A stretch of 64,000 nt of DNA. Origin: Amphirosellinia nigrospora. Taxonomy: Eukaryota > Ascomycota > Sordariomycetes > Xylariales > Xylariaceae. A program made the position numbers and the translations under genes. The DNA lies in NCBI GenBank assembly GCA_004123355.1, contig SCHM01000004.1:1922001-1986000 (forward strand). The letters run 5' to 3'. Below the pieces are notes generated by a model. It worked only from the letters and a program-made list of their open reading frames with translations. It made no database searches and was not told the origin of the DNA. This document shows positions 12,074 through 23,526 of this stretch, piece by piece. Each line of letters opens with the position of its first letter. Positions within the stretch are counted from its first letter, which is position 1.

Positions 12074-13767
12074 TGGCGCGTTTAGTCCAGTGATCGATTA
12101 ATGGTCATCTCTTGTGAGCGACGTCGCTCACGGCTTCAACGTTATACTGATCTTTTGGACGTGATGAGACTAACTGTGTTGTGGAGCTCAAGATATTGCA
12201 GTGAAGGAGGAAGGCACCGGATTCCAGGGTGTGGTCAATCCAGGAGGATCCCCTTCGGCTAGATATCCGATGCCGAGCTGCTAATGCCAGAACCCGAAGC
12301 GTCCGGTGTTGGGAATACAAGGTCTCCGAGTCTCCCGAGTTACCCGCAGGATATTGAAAGAACTGGTTTCGCAGTCTAGCTGGTAGCTAGGGCTTTATTT
12401 TCTGCAGTCCAGTTAGCCAGTCAACCATACAAATGATAAGATTTTCGATCAAATTTTGATTATTCAAGTCCATACACCCAACACGCCACCAAACCCAAAT
12501 AAATAGCGAACGTGATCAGGGAAAGAAAATGGAAGACGAAGTGGGAAGAATGCACAATAGAACATTCGATGCTGTCAAGCGATGAGTGCGAACAGGTAAG
12601 GGTAGCTATGATGACTGCAGGAGAACCAAGAGTAAAACATTGTGTATTGTGGAAACTCGGAAGTGTCTATATGTGCAATAGGAGTGACTGAATATGTATA
12701 ATAGCTCAGAGAGAAGATCAGATAATTTCTGACTTTATGAGCAGCCAGACGATACTGAGCGGCCTGGTGTCGTAGAAAGGGAGGGTAGGGCCAACCAATG
12801 TAGACTTGTGGGTTGGGTGACTGACGCTTGCTGTTCTTCTGTCACAGTTCATTGGAGTTTGGTGAGAAAATGGGTAAAGGACTTGATGGTAGCGCCGAGT
12901 ACCTAGGTAATGACGATAAATATCTACATACCTCGAAGAAGGTCGTGGTGAAACGAGATGTGGGCTTGAAGGGGTGACCGAAGTGGAACTGTGGAGGACT
13001 TCGAAGAATCAGACAAGAGGCACGTTGCACTGATTTTATTGTTACCACGAGGTAGGTAGGGTGGTAGCAGGCGAAGTGATAGTTAAGGGTGAAGGTGACA
13101 GTGTTGGGGCTGGTGCCTTGAAGAAGAAAATAGAGAGGGAGGCAGTGACCCAGGCTGAGGGCAGGGAGGGGGAAATAAGTTATTTATATAGGTGGGTAGT
13201 TCCTTCTCGGTTTTGGCAGCTGCCTTCTGATATACCTAGGTATTTTGTTGTGCTTGCCCTAATATATAAACAGCTATACTTAGAGGTGTAGGTACCTAAG
13301 CAACTACCCGTCCTGCCTTATTTATATAAACGACATCATCATACATATTTAGTACAAGTACCTTCTTTCAGGGGATCGGCGAGGTGGTTGACACTGGTGC
13401 ACACTTTAGGGGCTGTTGGAGGGTTAGGCTAATGTAAATGATGAACTGCAAGCCACAACAGGCCAGCTTACCTTGATATGAACATACATACATAAGTTGA
13501 TAAAATCTAGAAAGTAGAAAAGGGATCGAAAAATAAGATAGCATTGACATGATACTTATTGCTACACAGAGAAAGGCTAAGACAGCTTGGTTTGTGTTAA
13601 CTATCCTACAAAATAGTGCTGCTCATCTACTTTGCAATGCTGGCGACAGCACAATAACGAGCATGATCATCACATATAAGGGGACGGGATATTTAGGGAC
13701 TTTTGAGGAGAGGACAAAGAGAAAGACACTTAATTTGCAACATCAATTTATAACATCATTGTTCATC
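12074..13767. other. Intergenic region between the C2H2 gene and UBA3
   Basis: About 1.7 kb. The part next to 12073 should be the C2H2 gene promoter and the part next to 13768 the UBA3 3' end. It contains dispersed TACCTAGGTA-type palindromes near 12898, 13232 and 13290. The small open frames here show no coding character that I can support. Confidence 0.4.
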
Positions 13768-15171
13768 TCATATCATTCCTGGTGTAAAGCTTAGTATGAA
13801 CCTGAAAGTAAGAGCTGGAAACGCAGGATCGGTCACTGCAATCTCATGTCCAACATCCAGACCCAAATCTGACTTAAGCTTCTTGTCCAAATTTAGCCTT
13901 GTCTGCTCCTCAATGCTCGGGGGGATTGCATATAAAGAGTTTTGTCATTAGCCCGTATCGATGGCTTTTAAGCTGTAAATCTGGCTTCACTGCGAATGAA
14001 TCTAAGAGCTCCCTTAAAGTTAAGTTGGGGTCTACCTGCAGAGGCTTTGCAACTTCTCCGCAAACCGCACAATCGGGCTTCCTATCATACTTGAAGGTTG
14101 AGGTGTAAATGCTATCATCTCCCGAGTACATCATATAGCTTTCCTCGAAGCCAAGGGCGGGTGCGGCAGTAGTGGCAATCTTCAAAGCCTCGTTGCAGCA
14201 GCTGGCGGCAATAATTGCGTTGGTCGATGCGATAGCCGGGATGATATTCTTCACAACGCCTTGGGTGAGCGAGTAAGTCACTCCGGTTATACCAAACTCC
14301 TGGGCTCGTGCCGACGCTTTTTGATATAACCAGGTGATGTGTTCCGGGTCGTCCTTGTCCAAGTCCGGGAACGGCTTCTCTTGATCCCACGCGATGATGT
14401 GGGCCCACTCTATGCAGTGCTCCGGCTGTCGAGGGATCGTGGCCAAAGTACAGAGAGGAACCGCTGCCCTCGGGGTATAAAGGTCCAGCTGACACTCAAT
14501 ACATGGCGTTATCGTTGGAAAGATGACACGAGTCTGGCCTTTGAAACCTAGGTCCTGTTAAAAAGAATGGAGTCACGTGTGGTGTATCATCTTACTCACC
14601 TTCGGTACCACCGTCGATCAAAGGCTTCAATGAGTCTTGATTATCCATATCCACCATATTCACCAGTGTCGCATTGATCCAGCGTCTCGCCTCTATGCTA
14701 TCCAATCCACAGACGACAATCTGGAACTGCATGTAGAAATCCTCGTCGAAATCTTGTATGCGGCAGTTATGGGGAGTGATTTTGACACCCTTGACTCTTT
14801 TCTCGACAAATGCTGCAGCAACTTCAGCCTTATGCTTTCCTACATCATCTTGCCGAAAGAGAAACTGCCTGTTGAGGTTGGATATATCGATCGTGTCTAC
14901 TCACGCGTAAGCGAGTTAGCTTATTCGATGAGCGTAGTTACGAACATCCCGACGTACCCATGTCAATAACGTCGATGTTCTTGAAACCCGAGAGCGCCAA
15001 GTCCTTAAGTATTTCGCAACCTAGCCCACCAGCGCCTATCACCAGTAGCTTGGCTTGTTCCAATGCTTCCAGGGCCTCTTCACTGACATCGGAATCCTGA
15101 TTGAAAGGGCCGGGATTCCTTCGTATCTGATCTAGATACCGCCATCGGCTCGTCGCATTGCCGCCTGGCAT
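13768..15171 (-). CDS. UBA3: NEDD8-activating enzyme E1 catalytic subunit UBA3
   Basis: Catalytic half of the heterodimeric NEDD8 E1 (with ULA1/NAE1). It adenylates NEDD8, holds it as a thioester and passes it to UBC12 for cullin activation. The N-terminus has 'RWRYLDQIRRNPGPF' and the nucleotide-binding 'VIGAGGLGCEILKDLALSGF', then 'DTIDISNLNRQFLFRQDD'. The catalytic cysteine is in 'PLCTLATIP', just after the zinc-ligand 'CIEC', with a second zinc pair 'CAVCGE' later. Introns are 14957-14897 and 14599-14548, both GT/AG. Two one-base deletions in homopolymers interrupt the C-terminal E2-binding domain: an A run at 13940-13943 and a C run at 13919-13924. Bridging them restores 'TLYMQSPPSIEEQTR', and the frame ends at 13768. 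The corrected length is about 430 residues, normal for the family. The gene is divergent from TEL2. Confidence 0.93.
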
Positions 15172-15820
15172 GTTTGTGGATGCCGTCGTAGTGCGTAACC
15201 TTATAGCTACGAGGTGATATCAAGTTTTCCCTTACTGTAGCGAAAAGATAGGGAAACGGAGACCTGATATTGGCTCCCTGCAACAGGTAAGGCTGCTCTT
15301 TGGGTTGATTATCGTGCTGGCTCATTACTATTGGAGGGGCTATGAGTGGTGAATGGTCCCAGGTTGTTATTGGACGCCCCACAGGCTGTGAGTTCTCTCT
15401 TATCGCATTTCAGCAATTTGTATGAGCAGGCCACCCTGATCCTAAACTATCACATAGAGGCAAATAGAAAGCACTTCTTCTTGTTAATATTAGATGATTT
15501 CTGTAGGTAGGTACCTAATTACAGCTACTGGTTGTCTGAGAAAACAAATGTTCTAGGTGCAGATGTCGAGACCAGGCGATATTTCGACCGGGAATGTCTA
15601 CTTGAGTAAGCACATATATACACATCATTGAATAGATCATGTATTTTCAAATTATGTATTTAATCGACGTTTTGTAGCAGCGCAGCACCTCACCTCCAGT
15701 GTCCAGGTGCAGGTGCCACCTGAAAGTACCTAACCTACCTAAAGTTACAGGCCATCGATGAAGGTTTGCTCAACAACTATTTGCAACATCTGTGCCACAA
15801 ATCGTTTTACCTGAGCAGTC
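15172..15820. promoter_or_regulatory. Divergent UBA3/TEL2 intergenic region
   Basis: 649 bases between two divergent starts, expected to contain both promoters and leaders. It carries 'GTAGGTAGGTACCTAA' near 15505 and 'ACCTAACCTACCTAAA' near 15727, members of the dispersed TACCTA-type motif family, and an AT-rich stretch around 15610-15670. No other element was identified. Confidence 0.4.
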
Positions 15821-18800
15821 ATGGCAGACCCTCTTGTGCTAGTGAGCCAGGCCTATAGAAAAGAAAACGAGTCTGAGGAGTTCTTTAGCCTTTCGAAGGC
15901 TGTAGAGCCCATCAAGGTCCCACAGTCTGTGTTCGCAGGCACATCACCCGAAGAGGCATTAGTGACGCTCAAAAACCAGCCCAGTTACGATACACTACTA
16001 AGTGTTCTGGAATACCTGCTCAATGGAACCAAGGATAAGCACAATTTTGATATACGAACTCCTGGACCGCTCAGTGCGCAAACAATCCATGTACTCGTTA
16101 CGGAGATAGTACCGAACTACTGGACGGTCTTGCAAGAGCCATCCGGCAAGACTGGGATTGATTTTCTTTTGGCTTGTCTACAAAGCCTGCCCGGTATCAA
16201 TGCGACCCTCACTTATATGCGCTCCCTTATACGGGAATTCAAGTCACAGACGAGGGGTTCGAACAGTTCTCATGTAGTCTACAATCTGGTCTATACCTTA
16301 AGTCTATTAGCTAGCCTCCTCGATGCCGATGATGAAGTGATGCGTATGTGGGATTATATCGCCTCAGTGAGCAAGGCTGCTCACGTTCGGCACATGCGAC
16401 AGGAGTTCTTGTCACTCTTCACAAGCGGAAAAATTGTATCGTTATCCGCAGAGGCTGAGGACATCTGCAGACAGGCATCTCAACCTATAGAGGCCATATG
16501 GATTGCCGACAATAAGCAATACGTTGGCTGGCTCGCTCGTAATCAAGTGCAGTGGGCCATCTTTCGGTCTGAGAAAGACGACCTTAAACTATGTGCAGAA
16601 CTTGGTGCGCGGGCTATGAGGCTAGGGCACGCCGGTATGTCCGACTCTTGTCAAGAAAGGCAGTTACTAATATTTGGTTTCATTACAAGAAATACTCGTA
16701 CGAGAATTATTACACAACTTGCTGCTTCAAAATAGTGGCCATAAGGAGATTTTCTGCAAGCTTGTTAACAATTATCCTCTGCCTGAACAGCGAAAGGTCT
16801 TGCTCCTACTTTTGAAGCTATTGTCGGACCTTTATCTTAACTCTATTGACGATAGCGATTCCAAGGAAGATCACCCGACTATCCGAGCGTCAGTAGGCGT
16901 TCTCCAATTAGTCATTGCCAACAACAACGCTCAGAGAAGTAACCTTGTGGCCTGGTTAACAACCTCATCAGGAGCAGCGGTCGGAGAAGGCTGCGGTATC
17001 AGACGAGTCGCTGTTGCTGCACTTGCTGATCATAAGGAGTCCATTTCAACAGTTCTGGAAAAGAGTCTTAACCAGTTCGGCGACCGATTATATATCAAGC
17101 ATACTCCAATACTGCAACAAGAAGGTAAGTCATATTTGAATAGGACTCCCAAATTTGGAAGCTAATGAGTTTAAAGCACACGCGCAAGTCCTCCTCTTGA
17201 GTGCCGGATATGTTCATCGGATAGCGCCGATGAAGCTCACGATCCTTCTGCGGTCAGGCTTATATCTCAATGCTATCTCCAATCGCCTTGCAGAATCACA
17301 AAGCCGAGCGCGTTTCCTTGGAATGGCCGTAGGTGAAGCGCTTTCCGGGCTGGTACACGGAAAAGACAAATTGGACTTCAAAATGGAGGAGATGGACACA
17401 GAAAAAGCCGGTTGGTATAAGGGCTTAGTCCACGTGTCTGATAAAGCTGGACCGTTGGAACCACTGTGGACTTCTACGCCCTCACTGATGGCCAAAAGCG
17501 CAAACAAAACGGCCGGTCGGCTAAGAAACTAAAGCCGCCACAGCCTATCAAAATCCCCCAAAAGACGGGCTTCGTTATCGAAGAAATAGAAGAGGAGGAG
17601 CAGGAGGACCCAGATCTGGTGCCTTACGCAAAGCCAGACTCCGACGCGGAGGACTCTGATGATGATCCGACTCTTATCAACCGAAGTAAACCAAAGGCTC
17701 CTGTTTACATAAGAGACTTGATCAATTACCTTCGCGATACAGAAGACTATGATAAGCAAAAGTTAGCTCTCACAACAGCGCCCACTCTTATACGTCGCAA
17801 GGCAAACTATGGCACTGAAGTTGTATCGCATGCGGAAGACTTAGCATCTCTTCTTGTTGGTCTACAAGACAAGTTCGATCTTGAAGACTTTCACGACCTC
17901 CGTCTCCAAGGAATGGTAGCAGTTGTTGTCGCGCAACCGAAAAGATGGCTCCCTGGTTCGCGAAAACTTTCTTCGATGGGGATTATTCCCTTTCCCAAAG
18001 GGCGTCTATTCTCATTGTTCTCGGACTAAGTGGAAGGGAGATCGTAGGGTTTGAGACATCGGGATATGCGCCAGCCGCACACTTCCCTTCTAAGGCTCTA
18101 CCAAGCAGGGTCGAAAAACACTACCTCCAGCCGTCATCAGCAACCAAAGGGCTCCAACCGGGCACCAATCTCAAACCACTACCCCCTAATGCACTCGACA
18201 CACTCGCACAATCATTGTCACAGACATTTCTGGCCCCCATGGCGGCCGAAGCAGCAGATTCTATAACCGGGCCCAATGCGCTCAAACTCTCTAGTTTTAC
18301 GTCACGACTCCAGCAATCCCAATCCCACCCTACAGTTAAATACAACGCCAAATCCAAGCCTGGTGGTATCCGGGCAATACCTAATACTACGGCTGCATTG
18401 ATATCTACACAGTTTTTCTTCCCGCTTTCGTCTCGATTTCAAGCAGCAATGCGAAGTTCTACGACAGCAAAGATCATATTCCAGCCGTATCTTCTCGCGC
18501 TTTATCTCAAGACCTTGGGACTCCTCATCCACGCCGCCGGACCGTCGACGCTCGCGCTGCCTCAAATGACAGCGGAGCTATGGGACTTACTACTAGGGGT
18601 GCGGGGGCGGTGCCTTGGCTCAGCTACCACGGACGGTGACAGTGAGGGTGACATAGCCGTGACGCATGCCGTGCTTCTGGCTTTCGCGGCCTTGCTTGAT
18701 GTTAATGAGGGGGATGTACGTGGATTATGTGAACGGCAGGGTCGCCAAGTCGTAGAAACCACAGAATGGGTCGAAAATGTATTCCACAATACGCGGGAGG

Positions 18801-18921
18801 CGACAGCGCTGGAGAAGAGAACGACGTCAAAATGCTCGCTGCCGGCATTCTCATACGTTTGCGTGAGGCTGTCGAGAAATATCAAGCTGTCCTCATGGGA
18901 GACCTAATTGGCTTCACCTAG
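15821..18921 (+). CDS. TEL2: Telomere length regulation protein TEL2 (TTT complex)
   Basis: TEL2/TELO2 family HEAT-repeat protein. With TTI1 and TTI2 it forms the TTT co-chaperone that matures PIKK kinases (TOR, ATM/Tel1, ATR/Mec1). The N-terminus and the long helical body are typical. The best-conserved block is 'APVYIRDLINYLRDTEDYD' in the C-terminal half, preceded by an acidic linker ('EEIEEEEQEDPDL'). Two clear introns occur: 16635-16689 (GTATGT, branch TACTAAT) and 17125-17176 (GTAAGT, branch GCTAATG). Three further frame changes have no splice sites and each equals one missing base: near 17462-17475, at the A run 17940-17943 and at the G run 18795-18797. Bridging the last one restores a helical C-terminus ending 'VLMGDLIGFT' with stop at 18919-18921. 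The corrected length is about 998 residues. The gene is essential in yeasts, so true inactivation is unlikely. Confidence 0.88.
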
Positions 18922-19970
18922 ATATATACTAGCCGTCTATGCCTACGAGAGCAAACCTCAGGCTAATCCACAAGTATCTGGCATTGATCAGACGGACTTA
19001 CAACAGGTCTGAAACATAAAATAAATGTAAAGAGTTAAAAACCGAGTCCAATCCAGACTCTCAGCTGCCATAATAAGTGACCATGTGGAAAAGATCGAGG
19101 CCATGTTTAATGTCCGACTGCGGTCACACAGAAGTTTATAAGGCAGTGGGGTGCATAACCACGACAATATTTATGACCGCCTATCCCGTATTCCCCAGAG
19201 GGCAGAGAATGCTGGATATAGCTTCTTCTCTAGCGAGATCTCTTGATTGACAGCAGTGTGCTAAAAACACCAAATTCCTCATATCCCACCGCCACCGCCA
19301 CCGCCACTCCTGTTGTTGGTTATGTTAGGTCACCAATCCACCTAAAGGCGGGATAAGCGTTGGGATCACACTCGTCGGGAGTTATTCTCCTCTCGCTCTA
19401 TGCACTTTCTGTCACTTGAGGAGATACCGGAAGAAAACGGCTTAGAAGATACGATATTGGGGATATATATCCCGAATCGACAATTTACAAGTAGACAAGC
19501 CAGATCTTGCCGGGTCTACATTCTAGGGGTTATATGTGAAAGTTGAACTAGACCCGTTCGCGATGCGAGCAGAGCTCGAAACGCCATCAGAAGAAATCGG
19601 CGTTGACATATTTGTCGACTGCATTTTTTTTTTTTAGAAAGCAGAACTTCAAGGTACCGATGGACAACATGTTTTGGGTATCTATATGAAGAGGAAGGGG
19701 AACAAGCAGCTGAGACGGTGGGACACGGTAGCCCACAGGTCGTTTCCAACGCCTCAGAACCCCGTATCCATCGGGCCACATGTACGAGCGCTGTTTTAAC
19801 AATATAATATGCCTCGTCTACAGATAGGCAGATATCACAGATTACGCAAGGAAACAAGCAACGTTTCAATGTCATTCATTCCATGGCATCCTGCCATATT
19901 TGGTATCTACCTTTAACTCCATTTGTACACATAAGGGGGTGGCTGCCAGCATTTCAAATCACACCAAAAT
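18922..19970. other. Intergenic region between convergent TEL2 and the kinase gene
   Basis: About 1.05 kb between two 3' ends. It contains a short CCACCG/CCGCCA triplet repeat near 19286-19308 and an 11-13 base T run near 19623. Nothing else was recognised. Confidence 0.4.
19286..19308. repeat. Short (CCGCCA)n repeat
   Basis: About four units of a CCACCG-type hexamer in the 3' intergenic region between TEL2 and the kinase gene. Simple microsatellite with no evident function. Confidence 0.7.
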
Positions 19971-22670
19971 TTAATCGTCTCGAGCCCAAACGCCGCCAGC
20001 CCGCCTTGGCTCCATCTCTGCCACCTGGTCACCTATCATGGAAAGGTGCTCTCTAAGACTTCCAATCAGCCTCTTCATCTCGTCCGCAACCTCCGGCCCG
20101 GAGGCTCGACCCTCCAGGGCATGTAAGGCCGGCGCCTCCACGAACGGCAACTGGATGCCATAACCACCGTTTTCTGGGTGAACAGGTGCGTCCTCCGGCT
20201 CCGGTTCGATGGCCCGCGCGATTCTTTGAGCGAATTCCGAGTCCTCTGATACGTAGATGGATGGCTCTCGGGCAGTAAGAGGGAGAGGAGCGTACACAGA
20301 TGTATGGCGCTCTAGGTCAAATGGGCCAACACCACCCATCTCTGAACCAGTGATAGAGGCAACGTCTGAATGTGAGGTCGATGGCCTAGTCAGTTCTGGT
20401 GCGTTCGGCTCCGGCATACTCATGTCCAGGTCGATCAAGCTGCCAACCGACATACGATCATTTCCGGTACGAGAGATCTCTAGGTCATATCCTTGAGAGG
20501 GTAACACGGGTTCTGTTTCGTGATGTAGTAGCCTAGGGCGCTCTTCGCCGAAAGAAAAGTGCGAAAGCTCTGGATTTGCAGATGCTGGTGGGATACTTGT
20601 TGGCCATGACCAATCTGGAGCATGTCGCCCATTGTTGAGGTCTGCCGGATCACTTAGAGGGGCTCGAGGATGTGATAGGGACTCAGAGGCAGATGAGAAT
20701 GACCAGTTATTATCCATAGAAGTACGAGGGCCGGGAGCCAGAGCCGGAGCCGGAGCCGGAGCTGGTTTGATAGTTCCCATATCCACGAAACTGGACAAGT
20801 CCGCTCCGCCTAGTGAAGCATCCAAATCTATGAGAGATTCTCTAAGGGTTGCATGAAGCGAATCATCGCGAAGGGGAAGATCAGATACCGGCGGCTCAGA
20901 AGGAGGCGGCATCATGGGACGGCCATAATACGCACGAGAGTTCTCATCATAGTTGGATATAGTATTAGGATCGAACACTTTTTCCAGGGAGCCTTCATAG
21001 CGGCTAGAGCCTGAGGTGGCGGGCGACGGCGTCCTTTTGCTTTAGGGCGGGCTGTATCTTCACCACTAAAATTGTTCGGAAAGTCGACGGTTGTGCCATA
21101 CACATCTCGCACAGCTTCGATTTCTGACCTGCCGTCTCTCTCGCTCTGGAGCTGTTCATCAAATGCGAGTGTTGTTGAGAAGTTCCATTCATCGGCGGCA
21201 AGGGAGGTGGCGCCAAGATCAGCTGGTGCTTGTGCACCGAAGCCCGCGAAAAGAGACTTTCTGCTTCCGCCACGGTCTTCCCAGAGCTTGAACGCTTTGA
21301 CTAGAGCTGCAAGAGATGAAGTTGGATATAGGGTGTCGGTGTTAAGAATGTAAGGATGTTGCTGAATCTGCTCAATCGAGGGGCGTTTCGCGGGGTCGTC
21401 CTCAAGACAAAAAGCAACGAGGCTTTTAAGATCCTCCGAATATTGGTCCCCGGTAAGGCGGGGAAGATGGTCGCGGAGATATTCACCAAATTGAGGGATC
21501 CTAACGTTTGATCTCACGTTCGGTGGCAATCCTGACGCAATCTCATATACCATGGATCCGAAAGCCCAAATGTCAACTTCTGTTCCATATTGTGCATTTT
21601 GATCAAAGAGTTCCGGTGCCATCCAGTGCAGAGTTCCAATGAAAGTCGTACGCTTATCAAACTTTGTCTCAACTATACCAGCCACGCCAAAATCACACAA
21701 TTGCACACCGCCAACTTCTGTAATCAGGACATTCGCACACTTGATGTCTCGGTGAATGATGCCTTGCTTATGCACCCAGTGGATAGCAACAGAAACCTCA
21801 CGAAGGATGGGGATGATCCACTTTTCTTGAAGACCGTCCGGGGCGGTTGGCTTCATGAGTGTTGCCACGCTGCCACCGGCGCAGTGTTCGGTCACCATCC
21901 ACATGGCTTGACCAACGGGTAGTGCTTCGATGACCGTGTTCACGTTCTGCGCACCACTCTCGCTCAAAAGGCGCAGGGCATTAATCTCCTTAAGGAATTC
22001 GCTGTATGTGTCTTGGAGCTTGGGGTTCAATGTGTCCTGTTCGTCAACATCGATAATCTTAACGGCCACAACGTTCGATGTCTTTATGTCATTTGCTTTG
22101 TAGACACGGCCGAAACTACCCTTGCCGATCAATTCGGTGAGGTGGTATCTTGGAACTGGCTTTCCACTTCGCGCGCACTCTTCTTCCACGGAAGTTTGCA
22201 TTTTTGCGGCATCTTCAAAAGCCTTCTGCCTCGAAGCAGAAGTCCCCGCCCCAGGACTTGTAAGCGCTCCATAGTTCCTTGATCTCGCTCACTTCCTGAA
22301 GAATGCTGTCGGTGTCGTTGAGGCTGCAAACAAGTTAGTGATGTCTCAATTACATAGGTACCAATCAAGCGCTGGAGTGATTAGCGGAAGTGAAAGTGAA
22401 GCTTAGTTGGCAATAAAACTAGGGTAGGGCACGGGCAATCTGGGCGAAAGGTTGTGATACACAAGACGGATTAGTGAATTGAATATAGTTGAATGGGATT
22501 GTTTATCTTCGCTTAAAGACGTAGCGCCACCACTTGGTTACTTGCCTCAACGTATCCTCGTACTCGAGGATAGTGCGAAGGCTTGGCGCCCATGGCGTTG
22601 AGCGTACTGGCAAGTCGCTAACTGCAAAAGCACTCTTGGATCTCTTCAATTTGAGGTAATCCTCGTTCAT
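19971..22670 (-). CDS. Germinal-centre (Ste20-type) serine/threonine kinase, Don3/MST-1-like
   Basis: Cytoplasmic protein kinase of the GCK branch of Ste20 kinases. It resembles fungal Don3/MST-1/Sid1 enzymes, which act in septation and polarity; this assignment is by overall similarity. A short N-terminal extension precedes the kinase domain, which has the glycine loop 'IGKGSFGRVYKA', the lysine 'VAVKIIDVD', the catalytic loop 'HRDIKCANVL', DFG and 'GTLHWMAPELFD'. The C-terminal half is long, disordered and proline/serine-rich, with a 'PAPAPAPALAP' tract, and ends in a short helix. The first exon (22670-22546) joins 22323 through a 222-base intron with a GC donor (AG|GCAAGT) and a standard acceptor. 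Two breaks remain: one extra base in an A/T run at 22217-22220 and one missing base near 21001. The corrected length is about 825 residues. The exact orthologue is uncertain; kinase identity is secure. Confidence 0.85.
20738..20763 (-). repeat. Gly/Pro codon repeat encoding Pro-Ala tract
   Basis: Tandem CCGGAG-type hexamers inside the kinase gene encode alternating Pro-Ala in the disordered tail. This is low-complexity coding sequence. Confidence 0.7.
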
Positions 22671-23526
22671 TTTGACTTCTTTTCAAAGGTGAAGGTGAAG
22701 GGGGCGAGGACGTGAGATGGTTTTTTGCTTTTGAACAAGTGACAATGAAAAATAGAAGCGAAAATGGAGGTGAGGATGTGATGGGAGAACTCACTCAGTA
22801 CATGTGTACAGCGGCGCAGCCGTGTTCGCTGTAAGTTGGTGGCCGAAGTCAAGGCTCTCGTCAATGTTCCTATTCTTGTCCCTTCGGCAATAGACGAAAC
22901 TTTGAGCATAGGTGTATCATAACACCTAGTTCAATCGTTTTGCACTCCTCAACGACAAAGCCGAGAAACCGTCTCGGAGAAATTCGCGGGGTTTGGTCCA
23001 CTATTACGAGGATCGTTTTATAAAAGGGCTTAGTATTTGGGCGTGTAGTTGTGATGCCGAGATTCCCCGGTTGGTCTCGTTGAACAGTTTGACATGAAGC
23101 ATCCTGTCTTGGGGTTTTGGATGGCATCTCAGATAAAGTTGCTGGAGTACATTCATGCTGCAGGGGCTCTAGTATCGCACTAGCCTATTCGGGAGTTAGT
23201 GGGGCACTGTGCAGCCAATCACCTGGACCGCCACAACCTCACCGGGAACGTTTTAGTGGTGGTACCTACAGTACCGAGCCAGAGTTGAACAATGGGCGGT
23301 CTTCGCTGTAAGTCATGGCATAACTCTTTCTTCTCAATTTCCCATTAACAAATGCATCCCAAAAACACAACATTTGGAATTAGATTATGCCTTGACTAGA
23401 ACGACTAATATGACTTAGGCGTTGACCATGTAAGTGCTTGAAGATAAGTTCATCTAGACCTAAACAGGGGGTATTGTACACTACTCAAAATGAAGGCATT
23501 TGGCTTTCAAGACTCCCCATGAACAT
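22671..23526. promoter_or_regulatory. Region upstream of the kinase gene and downstream of PEX1
   Basis: About 860 bases between two minus-strand genes. It should contain the kinase promoter and leader (just above 22670) and the PEX1 3' end (near 23527). Short open frames on both strands show no recognisable family. No specific site was identified. Confidence 0.35.
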
